From: DATIJC01 sp035479015
Lineage (GTDB): Bacteria > Patescibacteriota > Microgenomatia > UBA1400 > UBA12028
DNA length: 33,744 bases
Assembly (NCBI GenBank): GCA_035479015.1
Contig: DATIJC010000050.1
Location: 1 to 33,744 of the forward strand
Reading direction: 5' to 3'
Positions 8,403 through 15,839 of this stretch are shown piece after piece (the stretch's first letter is position 1; every line of letters begins with the position of its first letter). Below the pieces are notes generated by a model. It was given only the letters and a program-made list of their open reading frames with translations, searched no databases and was not told where the DNA came from. The position numbers and the translations under genes are program-made.

Positions 8403-9107
8403 CTATAAATATGCACAAACAGCTAATATTTTCGTTGGTATTCCGTATGTAGCGGCTATAAATGATAATTGATTCGCACTAGATTGAGCTGAACAACCTA
8501 ATAAATAGTATGTTGTTTTACTCGTCAGGGATATGACTTTACCTCTAGTAACAAAGGGCGTGTTACAAAATAGATTTTGAACTACATATCTAGTAGATAA
8601 TTCAGAGTCTGATTCAGAATTATTAGAAGTCGAAAGTGTTGCTCTAGAATCCAAAATGTTTGCAGATAATATGTTTAGGAATAGTTCCACTTCATAACTC
8701 ACGTGCCACGTTCCAATCGGAATGTCCAAAGAAAGTGATCCGAGGTTATACCAAGTACCATTTGTAGGACTACTCTGGTTTCTATCTGAAGTATCAGTAA
8801 GACTAACGGTCCATTTGTTTGGATTGAGTGGGAATCCAAGTGGAGCTTTAGCAGAGGAAAATACTGGAGAAGAAATGGTCTCATTATTTAGTGTGTAATC
8901 AGTCCCGCCATATATCGTAATCGTACTATTTGTGATTGCTACTACGATAAAATACTTAGTTCCGCCAGTAGATTGAGAAATCCGTAGTCTCATCCCGACA
9001 GATACAGAACCAGTCAAATCATCAGAAGTTGAGGCAACAAAAACGGGTGCATCTGCTGATGAGTAGGATAGAGCAACTTCCGTAACTGGTGTTTCCCATT
9101 CCTGCAT
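8403..9107 (-). CDS. Phage structural-like (tail/receptor-binding type) protein, function unknown
   Basis: A 234-residue Ser/Thr/Asn-rich, beta-type protein with no signal peptide and no membrane segment. The N-terminal segment (about 20-90: FVAS..DLTGSVSVGMRLRISQ, then TITIYGGTDYTL and APLGFPLNP) resembles a repeat I know from tail or baseplate-associated proteins of Firmicutes phages and prophages. In those proteins a GDxT..Y.VG..I..TQ..VKYF pattern precedes a GxDYTL turn. The C-terminal segment (about 130-234: GTWHVSYEV, RATLSTSNNSESDSE, ISLTSKTTYYLL, KILAVCAYL) resembles their receptor-binding half. This is recalled similarity, not a search result. It is the only phage-like gene here and sits between fucosyltransferase and methyltransferase genes. 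It has its own -10-like box and a strong GAGGAG ribosome site. Confidence 0.65.
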   Translation of the reverse strand: MQEWETPVTEVALSYSSADAPVFVASTSDDLTGSVSVGMRLRISQSTGGTKYFIVVAITNSTITIYGGTDYTLNNETISSPVFSSAKAPLGFPLNPNKWTVSLTDTSDRNQSSPTNGTWYNLGSLSLDIPIGTWHVSYEVELFLNILSANILDSRATLSTSNNSESDSELSTRYVVQNLFCNTPFVTRGKVISLTSKTTYYLLGCSAQSSANQLSFIAATYGIPTKILAVCAYL

Positions 9108-9113
9108 ACTATG

Positions 9114-9119
9114 CTCCTC
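9114..9119 (-). promoter_or_regulatory. Strong Shine-Dalgarno site for the phage-like gene
   Basis: GAGGAG on the minus strand lies 6 nt before the ATG at 9107. Most genes in this window have weak or no Shine-Dalgarno sequences and rely on stop-start overlaps, so this site stands out and fixes the start. Confidence 0.7.
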
Positions 9120-9125
9120 GAATAA

Positions 9126-9139
9126 GTTAATGAATTAAC
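9126..9139. repeat. Short inverted repeat upstream of the phage-like gene
   Basis: GTTAAT-GA-ATTAAC is a perfect 6-bp dyad with a 2-bp centre. It lies between the -10-like box (9143-9151) and the ribosome site, where an operator would sit. It is short and AT-rich, so chance is possible. Confidence 0.3.
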
Positions 9140-9142
9140 TGT

Positions 9143-9151
9143 ATCATAACA
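9143..9151 (-). promoter_or_regulatory. Extended -10-like element for the phage-like gene
   Basis: The minus strand reads TGT-TATGAT, one mismatch from a perfect extended -10. It overlaps the stop codon of the fucosyltransferase gene (9144-9146). The predicted leader is about 30 nt and contains the inverted repeat and the GAGGAG site. It shares TTGCTGTTAT with the box at 8383-8391. Confidence 0.4.
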
Positions 9152-9974
9152 GCAACCATTTAGTGTAGTGCAGCGCAAAGGTAGCACCAGGATTGGTGCT
9201 ACTCCAATTTTTTGGCATGATGACTATTCTATCTTTGTCTCCTCCTACCCATGCTGCCCACCAACTGAACGTGCTATTTGCCATAATAATATGTTTACAT
9301 GATGCTAAGATTTGAAACTCTTCCCAATCATGCAGACCTTGTTCGCTAACGTAGACAGTGCCCCTGGGCAACCGCATATTCTGCCGAACCCAAATGGGGT
9401 CATCAGAAAAAACATAAAATTTTGGTTTAATTCCCCGTTGAGTTAAGAAACGAATAGATTGTTTGTAATAGTCGACAGAGCAAGCCTCAAAGGCAGATGA
9501 AGTCACATAATCTGTTCGTCGAATATGGATGCCTACTGAGTGGGGTGAAAGTTTTTTAAGTTGACGACCTAGATCACTGCGAAGCTCTGTTTGAATCGGC
9601 TCTATATATTTTAGATGCTGCCAAAACCCTGATAAAAGTAAGTTTCCCCTTTGGGAAAAAATGTTCTTATCGAAAAAAAACTGCTTTTCTTCGCATACAT
9701 ATCTGAGACCGTACATGTGTGTTGCATCCAGCAATTTCAACCAATCTTTTTGTATTCTTGGTACATGAAGTGGAGTCAGTAATGGGTGAGAAAATAAAGG
9801 CGGTTGATCAATGTGCAAACCTAACTTGTCCAAGACAAACTGTCTATTTTTCACTATGAAGTAATAAGAAACTTCTGCTTGAAGGTTAGTTTTATTAAGC
9901 TTCGCTAGCGACGCGCCAAGAGCATATTGAAACAGCTGGTTCCCGAGTCCACCCTGAAATTGCGCAAATATCAT
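9144..9974 (-). CDS. Family 11 glycosyltransferase, probable alpha-1,2-fucosyltransferase
   Basis: A 276-residue protein with the three GT11 signatures in order. QGGLGNQLFQYALG (7-20) is at the N-terminus, HIRRTDY (150-156) is the GDP-fucose-binding HxRRxD motif, and NSTFSWWAAW (233-242) is the C-terminal motif. Length is normal for bacterial GT11 (about 280-300). It should transfer L-fucose from GDP-L-fucose in the cytoplasm, often to galactose in alpha-1,2 linkage. A GDP-L-fucose synthase gene sits at 18134-19078, which supports a fucosylated product. It starts in an ATGA overlap with the GT2 gene upstream, so it is translationally coupled to it. It is the last gene of the core operon before the phage-like gene. 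Confidence 0.93.
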   Translation of the reverse strand: MIFAQFQGGLGNQLFQYALGASLAKLNKTNLQAEVSYYFIVKNRQFVLDKLGLHIDQPPLFSHPLLTPLHVPRIQKDWLKLLDATHMYGLRYVCEEKQFFFDKNIFSQRGNLLLSGFWQHLKYIEPIQTELRSDLGRQLKKLSPHSVGIHIRRTDYVTSSAFEACSVDYYKQSIRFLTQRGIKPKFYVFSDDPIWVRQNMRLPRGTVYVSEQGLHDWEEFQILASCKHIIMANSTFSWWAAWVGGDKDRIVIMPKNWSSTNPGATFALHYTKWLLL

Positions 9975-11140
9975 ATTTTAAGTGCCGTTATACTCCGTCC
10001 AAGTCTAGACAATGCTAGTGTAACTATTGGTTTACGCAGCATACTTTTTTGCAGGACAAAACGGAGCTGCGATATTATCCGGTCTACTTCTTTTTCGATA
10101 TCTACTGCATTCACATCGCTTCTCATAGCAGTGAGATTGCGCAAGATATTCCAATACAAAATTTTAGAATTTATACCATCCTTTTGAAGGCTCTCATATT
10201 TCTCAATAGCTTGACTGTATCGCCCATGTGTAAAGTCCTCTACCGCTTTGCTCCAAATATCTCCCACACTTTTTTTTGGTTTTTTTTCTTTACTCGCAAA
10301 AAAACTTTTCCGGTCTCTTTTAAATTCTCTACATAAAGATGAGAACAGATCATTTTGCAAAGTGTTGTTTGTAAATATATCAAATTCAATAATGTGCTGT
10401 TGAACTTTTCTAGAAAAAAGATGAAAGATTTCTTCAAAGATCAAATAATAGTTTCTTGATTGCTCACCATCTTCATACACTCGCTCAAAGTATGAACGGT
10501 TTTTGGCACGCTGGCGATGGTAGGAGTGTGTATCCGGACAAGTGCGCACTGACAAGCCTTTTGACAGATACCGAACTTCAAAAGCTTGTGTGTCAAAGCC
10601 GTGATTTTCAGGGTACCCACCCGCCTGCAGCACTGCCTTTTTGGTACATAAAAAATTATCAAGTAGGATACCACTGCCATCAAATACATTCTCTAAAGTA
10701 AACGAACTATCACGTACAGGATTTGTGTGTACGGAGCCAATTGATCGGTGAGAGCCAATAAAAAAATGGCGCTTATGAAACGCGACCCCATCAAGTTTCT
10801 CTTCATCCAAGAACGCAATCATTTTAGATATTGAAGATGGGATGAGAATATTATCGCTATCTAAACAAAAAATGAGTCTTCCTTTGGCAGCTTGAATACC
10901 CGTATTGCGTGCCGCTCCACCACCCTTGTTATTTTCATGAGTAAAGATCCTACTATTTGAGTAAGACGATTTGAATTGTGAAAGAAGTTTGGCAGTACCA
11001 TCTGTAGAACCGTCATTCACAAAAATTGTCTCAAATGGTACATTCAGTGACTCACTATAAAGTGATTCGACAGTTTCCTTTACAGTATCTTCGCAGTTGA
11101 AGCACGGAACGATAATCGACAATATGGGTTTAATTCGCAT
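9971..11140 (-). CDS. Family 2 glycosyltransferase with C-terminal extension
   Basis: A 389-residue protein. ILSIIVPCFNCEDTV (6-20), VNDGSTDGT (41-49), GGGAARNTGI (73-82) and LDSDN (93-97, the DxD) form a standard GT-A domain in the first about 230 residues. The remaining about 150 residues are helical, with a TPR-like stretch (HGRYSQAIEKYESL) and a basic C-terminus, and may mediate protein contacts. It would be cytoplasmic, with donor and acceptor unknown. The gene upstream overlaps its start by 11 bp, and its own stop overlaps the fucosyltransferase start (ATGA). It is therefore firmly in the export operon. Confidence 0.88.
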   Translation of the reverse strand: MRIKPILSIIVPCFNCEDTVKETVESLYSESLNVPFETIFVNDGSTDGTAKLLSQFKSSYSNSRIFTHENNKGGGAARNTGIQAAKGRLIFCLDSDNILIPSSISKMIAFLDEEKLDGVAFHKRHFFIGSHRSIGSVHTNPVRDSSFTLENVFDGSGILLDNFLCTKKAVLQAGGYPENHGFDTQAFEVRYLSKGLSVRTCPDTHSYHRQRAKNRSYFERVYEDGEQSRNYYLIFEEIFHLFSRKVQQHIIEFDIFTNNTLQNDLFSSLCREFKRDRKSFFASKEKKPKKSVGDIWSKAVEDFTHGRYSQAIEKYESLQKDGINSKILYWNILRNLTAMRSDVNAVDIEKEVDRIISQLRFVLQKSMLRKPIVTLALSRLGRSITALKI

Positions 11141-12038
11141 GAGTTTTTTCTATTCTGGACTTCCAATATCGGAAATACAATGCCGAAAAATCCGCCTTTT
11201 TCATCATCCTTTTATAAAGTTTTTCTAAAGATTGTTCATCATATTTTTCTAAAACCTTCCAGTCCTCAATAATGAGTAGTGGTAGTCCCAACTTGACAAA
11301 GCTTCTCGTCAAAACACTGGATTCTACAATAGGTATAACACCCAGATACAGTGCCTCCCAGGTGCGTATGCAATCTTCCCCATTGCCTGGAGGAGACGCT
11401 ACAAACATGTATCGAGAGAGTTGCTTAAGATACTCCATAGAATTTAATCTTTCCGTTATCTTGTTAGACACAGATACCTGGGAAAGTACTTTCAGCACTT
11501 TAGAGCGCCTGCTTGGATTTGTGGATATGCTAAATCCATACAGTATCCGTGGAACTTTCCTGCGACTGCTCCCGCGAAGATCGTCATACAGTGTAGTTAT
11601 TCCATGATTAAAGTAATCCAAGTTTTCAAGTCCGATTGGAATTGGAGTCAGTTTTGGATGTACAAATGAGGCATTCTGCGTATACCAGTGGATAATTTTT
11701 CTATTCAAATATTTTTTGTACTTGCTATCGACATCTAAGTCACCGTTGTGTGAGATTAGTATGTAGGGATTCACTATACTTGGATGAATATACGTAAAAA
11801 ACTCATCGAGCTTACGGAGTCCCACAAATACGCAGTCTCCAGCGTTGATATCACTAGCTCTACAGTGGCTATGTTCATCGTATATGTGATTTCCGAGCGT
11901 TCGAAATGTGTCTCCGCTTATATATGGAGCACTTGAGGGATCTGAAATATTGCAGATTCCCATATGTAGCCTATGAGCGCCTACATAAAATAAGAATTTG
12001 AAGTTCGTCGCATTCAAGGGGAGGTTAAAAAGTACCAT
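11130..12038 (-). CDS. Exostosin-like (GT47-type) glycosyltransferase
   Basis: From the ATG at 12038 the protein has 302 residues. The frame is open to an ATG at 12098, but that start would overlap the upstream gene by 59 bp, whereas 12038 falls just after its stop at 12040. The key evidence is near the C-terminus (about residues 215-238): SPPGNGEDCIRTWEALYLGVIPIV. This closely follows the exostosin pattern in which a PGNG-D-R-WEAL-G-IPI segment forms the nucleotide-sugar site of the GT-B fold. HWYTQNASFVHPKLTPIPIGL in the middle is also typical of this group. The donor cannot be inferred. The fold assignment is good, the GT47 family label less certain. Confidence 0.72.
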   Translation of the reverse strand: MVLFNLPLNATNFKFLFYVGAHRLHMGICNISDPSSAPYISGDTFRTLGNHIYDEHSHCRASDINAGDCVFVGLRKLDEFFTYIHPSIVNPYILISHNGDLDVDSKYKKYLNRKIIHWYTQNASFVHPKLTPIPIGLENLDYFNHGITTLYDDLRGSSRRKVPRILYGFSISTNPSRRSKVLKVLSQVSVSNKITERLNSMEYLKQLSRYMFVASPPGNGEDCIRTWEALYLGVIPIVESSVLTRSFVKLGLPLLIIEDWKVLEKYDEQSLEKLYKRMMKKADFSALYFRYWKSRIEKTHAN

Positions 12039-12039
12039 A

Positions 12040-12879
12040 CTACGTAATGATCCTATTTGAACATCCGTAATACATGGACTGCATGATGTGTCTATCACCA
12101 GGACCGTCTGATGCCTTAAGTGTCGTGATTTGTCTTTTTAGATAGAGCGATTGAACAGCATATGAGATCGCTAGTTCCTCAGAGAGTCTACGTGTTTCTC
12201 CCTCTGTGTTTTCATAAATTTTTCGCACGTAGGCTCTTAGTTTTTGTTTTAAATTTAGGGTCATAAATCTTTGCGGAATTGACACGAATCCTGAGACATA
12301 GTGGCCATAGACTCCCCACTTTTTCTTGTGAAAGACGCTTGTTATCAAATTACGTTCCATTTGGTTATCATCTACATAATTGGCGAACACCAAGAAAGTC
12401 ATTTTTTTATCACTAACGACAGGATCAGCAAACCATCGTGTGTCAGCGTCTACTAGGTACGCGCTCTGTTTACTTGCTTCGATGAGTGCCTCTATCTTCA
12501 TATACTGCCATGGCTGATTCTTATTTGAGAAGAATTCTACACACTCAACCGTATTTGGATAATCTATATCCTTTTTTCTTGATAAGAACGCCTTCTTACA
12601 AATGGCATCGACATAGACTTTTACCTTGTGAGTCGGGTTATAGAAATGCAACGAATTGATATTGCGTATTGCGAGCGCCACATACTCTGGCCGCTTCACA
12701 CACAGTATCATAAAAGTAGCAGGGGTATACGATGAAGGGATGCCAAACGTTTGGCGAAGTAGACGTAGGATTCCCGCCCTGACCAAAAATTCCTGATATT
12801 CAAGAAAATCAAAGGACTTTTTTATTCGAACCAGGAAAGGGATCTTTCCAAGCAGTAAATACAACGAGGATATACTCAT
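12040..12879 (-). CDS. Putative GT-A-like glycosyltransferase, family not recognised
   Basis: A 279-residue protein. I do not recognise a named family. ATFMILCVKRPEYVALAIRNINSL (about 54-77) looks like the first beta-alpha unit of a nucleotide-diphospho-sugar transferase. KVKVYVDAICKK follows, and SAYLVDADTRWFADP (139-153) places a DAD triad after a hydrophobic strand exactly where GT-A enzymes keep their DxD. No membrane segment is clear. It starts in an ATGA overlap with the FkbM gene upstream and is followed at once by the exostosin-like gene, which supports a role in glycan assembly. Function is inferred from the DxD-like motif and context. Confidence 0.6.
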   Translation of the reverse strand: MSISSLYLLLGKIPFLVRIKKSFDFLEYQEFLVRAGILRLLRQTFGIPSSYTPATFMILCVKRPEYVALAIRNINSLHFYNPTHKVKVYVDAICKKAFLSRKKDIDYPNTVECVEFFSNKNQPWQYMKIEALIEASKQSAYLVDADTRWFADPVVSDKKMTFLVFANYVDDNQMERNLITSVFHKKKWGVYGHYVSGFVSIPQRFMTLNLKQKLRAYVRKIYENTEGETRRLSEELAISYAVQSLYLKRQITTLKASDGPGDRHIMQSMYYGCSNRIIT

Positions 12880-13754
12880 TTTTTGTTTGAAGTGGCGGCA
12901 ATATACACCCGCCCATCTTTGTCTTCGTCAAGAATTTGAGTTACATACCCCACAGAGCTCAACATTTCTAAGGTCCTCACAGTAGCAAATATGGAATGTA
13001 GTTCAATCAATAATATTGGCTTATCTTTTTGAAGTGTTTTCATGCCTCCAGCAATGACGAGGAATTCCGCTCCTTCTACATCAATCTTTATTATGTCTGG
13101 ATGAATTTTTTGGCGGGTCACAAAACTATCAAGTTTCACTGTCCTAACCTTTGCTCGCTTAAATCCCAGCTCCGCTTCATAGACACCGCCATTCAAGCGA
13201 GTATGCGCTCCAGCTAGGAAGGATCCACTACTGGTCCACCCATCTACGTTATTCGTAAATACAAATTCTTGTTTACCGTTCTCATTTGAAACCGCATACG
13301 GATATATAGATATTTTTTCTCCCATTTTTTGATTCATGTTCCTATGCATCTCAAATCGCTCTCGGTTAAATTCATTTGGCTCAAAAGCTACTACTTTGCC
13401 TCTGCCCTTTGATAAGGTCTCAAAAATGAGCGAGCTGTACCCGATATGGGCTCCAATATCGAAGAACACTTTGCCATTCAAATTCATCTTTTGCAGATAT
13501 CGCGTGAAGTGTAGGTCGTATGTACCCAGAGCCATAGTTTGTTCCCACTCCCCGCTGCTCGAGTCTATGAATAGTTTCAGTCCTTTTAATTTCCCAGAGG
13601 GCACAGTATTCCATGTCGGATGGTACAAACTATTACCTGTCTTTCTCAAAAAAAGATTCAGTCCTCGTGAATTCACTACAGACAGAATTGCGGGATAGAA
13701 AAGCGGGGGGACTAGTCCTACGGCTAATTTCCTTAATTGGTTTATATTTGACAT
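12876..13754 (-). CDS. FkbM family methyltransferase next to Wzt
   Basis: A 292-residue protein. VFFDIGAHIGYSSLIF (96-111) is the SAM loop, AFEPN (123-127) the acidic position, and KIDVEGAEFLVIAGG (223-237) the FkbM hallmark. The C-terminus LLIELHS is typical. It lies 1 bp downstream of the Wzt gene, whose C-terminal domain probably recognises a feature of the finished chain. In the E. coli O8/O9a and Klebsiella O12 paradigms a terminal methyl or Kdo group plays that role. This enzyme is thus a candidate chain-capping methyltransferase, though side-chain methylation is equally possible. Confidence 0.88.
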   Translation of the reverse strand: MSNINQLRKLAVGLVPPLFYPAILSVVNSRGLNLFLRKTGNSLYHPTWNTVPSGKLKGLKLFIDSSSGEWEQTMALGTYDLHFTRYLQKMNLNGKVFFDIGAHIGYSSLIFETLSKGRGKVVAFEPNEFNRERFEMHRNMNQKMGEKISIYPYAVSNENGKQEFVFTNNVDGWTSSGSFLAGAHTRLNGGVYEAELGFKRAKVRTVKLDSFVTRQKIHPDIIKIDVEGAEFLVIAGGMKTLQKDKPILLIELHSIFATVRTLEMLSSVGYVTQILDEDKDGRVYIAATSNKK

Positions 13755-13755
13755 A

Positions 13756-15000
13756 TTAGGTCATGCTCCATTCTTGATTCACATGTACTGTTGAGTATTT
13801 TTGCGACAGATCAAATCCAATCGCATATGGATCATACGGCTTAATCGTAAAAAAAACAGAGTCGGGGACGTCATCCACCAACTCCCTGTTCGGCGCGCCT
13901 AATGTGCAACCAATACTATATCTACCACTTGTCAGATACATTGGGTTGACATCGCACATAATAGTGTGTTTGCCTTTGGAGAAATCAAACAACTTATTCT
14001 GAAGATCACCGGAAGAAAGGAGGATGACCACGCGAGAATTCTCATCTCTAATCTGAAATACTACGCCAGTATGAGTGGGAATCGTTGTTTGAATAGCAAG
14101 TTGAATCCGAAATGGTTGGTCAGCATCAAGTGTTTGGGTTTTTCTCCCGTTATTGTCAATGATTTTTATATCAGTCATCTTTGAATGTAACGTCAACCCC
14201 TGGCTACGATTGCGCTTACCTACATTCGTCTCGCCACCTCGCTCGTTTTCGGTAACATATTTTTTGATAGCTTTGTCTATGGGTCCAATGTATGAAAGTT
14301 TGCCATGATCTAGGTATACTCCGCGGGTACAAAGTTGTTGCAGCGCCCCCATGTTGTGGCTGACAAAAATAATTGTTTTGCCGGATCTCGCAATCGATCC
14401 CATCTTTCCCAGACATTTCTTTTGGAACTCCACATCGCCGACAGCTAATACCTCATCTACCAGTAGCACATCAGCAGACAAGTGTGCCGCAACTGAGAAT
14501 GCCAACCGCGTATACATGCCGGAAGAGTAAAATTTCATGGGTGTATCTAGGAATTGTTCTACACCAGCAAATTCAACTATCTCATCAAAGCTTTGTAGTA
14601 CTTCTGTCCGTTTCATGCCCAGCACAGCACCATTTAGGAAAATATTTTCTCTGCCGGTGAGCTCAGGATGAAATCCAGTGCCCACTTCTAATAGGCTTCC
14701 TAGCCTACCAGCTATGGTTACCTCACCCTTTGTTAGCGGTGTAATGCGGCTTAAAATTTTGAGTAGCGTGCTCTTCCCTGCACCATTACTACCGATAAGC
14801 CCTAATATCTCACCTTGCTCAACAGTAAAACTCACATCGCGCAGCGCCCAAAAATCATCAACCGGACTGCTAGCCTTATTGAGCAACCCGAATGGGTGAT
14901 GCACCAGATCCGTAAGTACGTCCCGAAGAGCGTAATAGCTCTCACGTTTGCCCAGGTGGTATTTTTTACTCACTTTACTGACGGTAATAACTTGGCTCAT
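13756..15000 (-). CDS. wzt: O-antigen/polysaccharide ABC exporter ATP-binding subunit with C-terminal carbohydrate-binding domain (Wzt)
   Basis: A 414-residue protein. The nucleotide-binding domain has Walker A GSNGAGKS (70-77), signature YSSGMYTRLA (158-167), Walker B VLLVDEVLAVGD (178-189) and switch H215 (FVSHN). From about residue 270 to 405 comes a beta-rich Wzt C-terminal domain (TDIKIIDNNGRKTQTLDADQPF, IQTTIPTHTGVVFQIRD, MYLTSGRYSIGCTL). In characterised systems it binds the modified end of the polysaccharide and gates export. The start overlaps the stop of the permease gene by ATGA, giving coupled synthesis of the two subunits. Length and order match the classic Wzm-Wzt pair. Confidence 0.93.
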   Translation of the reverse strand: MSQVITVSKVSKKYHLGKRESYYALRDVLTDLVHHPFGLLNKASSPVDDFWALRDVSFTVEQGEILGLIGSNGAGKSTLLKILSRITPLTKGEVTIAGRLGSLLEVGTGFHPELTGRENIFLNGAVLGMKRTEVLQSFDEIVEFAGVEQFLDTPMKFYSSGMYTRLAFSVAAHLSADVLLVDEVLAVGDVEFQKKCLGKMGSIARSGKTIIFVSHNMGALQQLCTRGVYLDHGKLSYIGPIDKAIKKYVTENERGGETNVGKRNRSQGLTLHSKMTDIKIIDNNGRKTQTLDADQPFRIQLAIQTTIPTHTGVVFQIRDENSRVVILLSSGDLQNKLFDFSKGKHTIMCDVNPMYLTSGRYSIGCTLGAPNRELVDDVPDSVFFTIKPYDPYAIGFDLSQKYSTVHVNQEWSMT

Positions 15001-15839
15001 ATAATGTCAGCGAAAAACCGCTCTGTTTTACGGAAAACTGTCATCCCTACTAAAAATAAGACGCAGGCGGAGATGGCTGAGATGATTAATGCTTCTGGAT
15101 GAACAATCGTCGCATGTGCGAGTGATGTCCGCAAACTATCTATCACTCCGGTCATCGGGTTAAGAGCTAGTAAAAATTGAAATGACGGGCGCACAATGCT
15201 TAACGGATAAATCACTGGGGTTACAAAGATCATTAGCTGTAGAAAAAACGGTGTAATGTACCGTACATCACGGTACTTAATGTTTATCGATGCTAAAAGT
15301 AAACCAAGACCTGCAGATGAAACTGCTGCGATGACGAGTCCAAGCAAGACCATGGCAAAAAACAAGAGATTGGGCATCACACGATAAATGAGCATGATCG
15401 GCAAAAAGAGTACAAAGCTCACCAGGAAGTCAATAAACGCTATTGCAACTGTAGACAGCGGTAACAATTCACGGGGAAAATAGACTTTGCGTACGAGTGC
15501 ATCATTTTCAATGAAACTGCTCGACGCATGTGAAAGTGCGGTAGAGAAAAAACCCCAGAAAATGAGACCCAACAGAACGAATACCGGGTATGGTAAATCC
15601 TGCGAGGGAATCTTAGCAAAGTTTCCAAAGAACACTGTAAATATTCCGGTGCTTGCCAGCGGCTGAAACACAACCCATCCAATACCTACCAGAGTTTGCT
15701 TATAGCGAACTTTAAAATCCCTCCATACAAAGATCCCAAACAGTTCACGGAACTTCCAAATTTCGGCAAAATCTACTAAATACCACTTTGGGATCGGCCG
15801 AATGATTATTAAAGAAGGCATACTGGAGGATTGTATCAT
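14997..15839 (-). CDS. wzm: O-antigen/polysaccharide ABC exporter permease (Wzm)
   Basis: I choose the ATG at 15839 (280 residues) because it forms a perfect ATGA overlap with the stop of the upstream methyltransferase. An in-frame ATG at 15860 would overlap by 25 bp. An amphipathic N-terminal region ends in VWRDFKVRYKQTLVGIGWVVFQPL, the usual entry to the first membrane helix of ABC2-type exporters. About six membrane segments follow, with INIKYRDVRYITPFFLQL and LNPMTGVIDSLR in their expected places. It forms the channel through which the completed lipid-linked polysaccharide leaves the cytoplasm, powered by the Wzt encoded next. Confidence 0.92.
   Translation of the reverse strand: MIQSSSMPSLIIIRPIPKWYLVDFAEIWKFRELFGIFVWRDFKVRYKQTLVGIGWVVFQPLASTGIFTVFFGNFAKIPSQDLPYPVFVLLGLIFWGFFSTALSHASSSFIENDALVRKVYFPRELLPLSTVAIAFIDFLVSFVLFLPIMLIYRVMPNLLFFAMVLLGLVIAAVSSAGLGLLLASINIKYRDVRYITPFFLQLMIFVTPVIYPLSIVRPSFQFLLALNPMTGVIDSLRTSLAHATIVHPEALIISAISACVLFLVGMTVFRKTERFFADII

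Noticed and set aside
13336..13698. 120-codon open frame on the plus strand
   Set aside because: It is antisense to the FkbM gene with its conserved SAM loop, and has no supporting motif or ribosome site.
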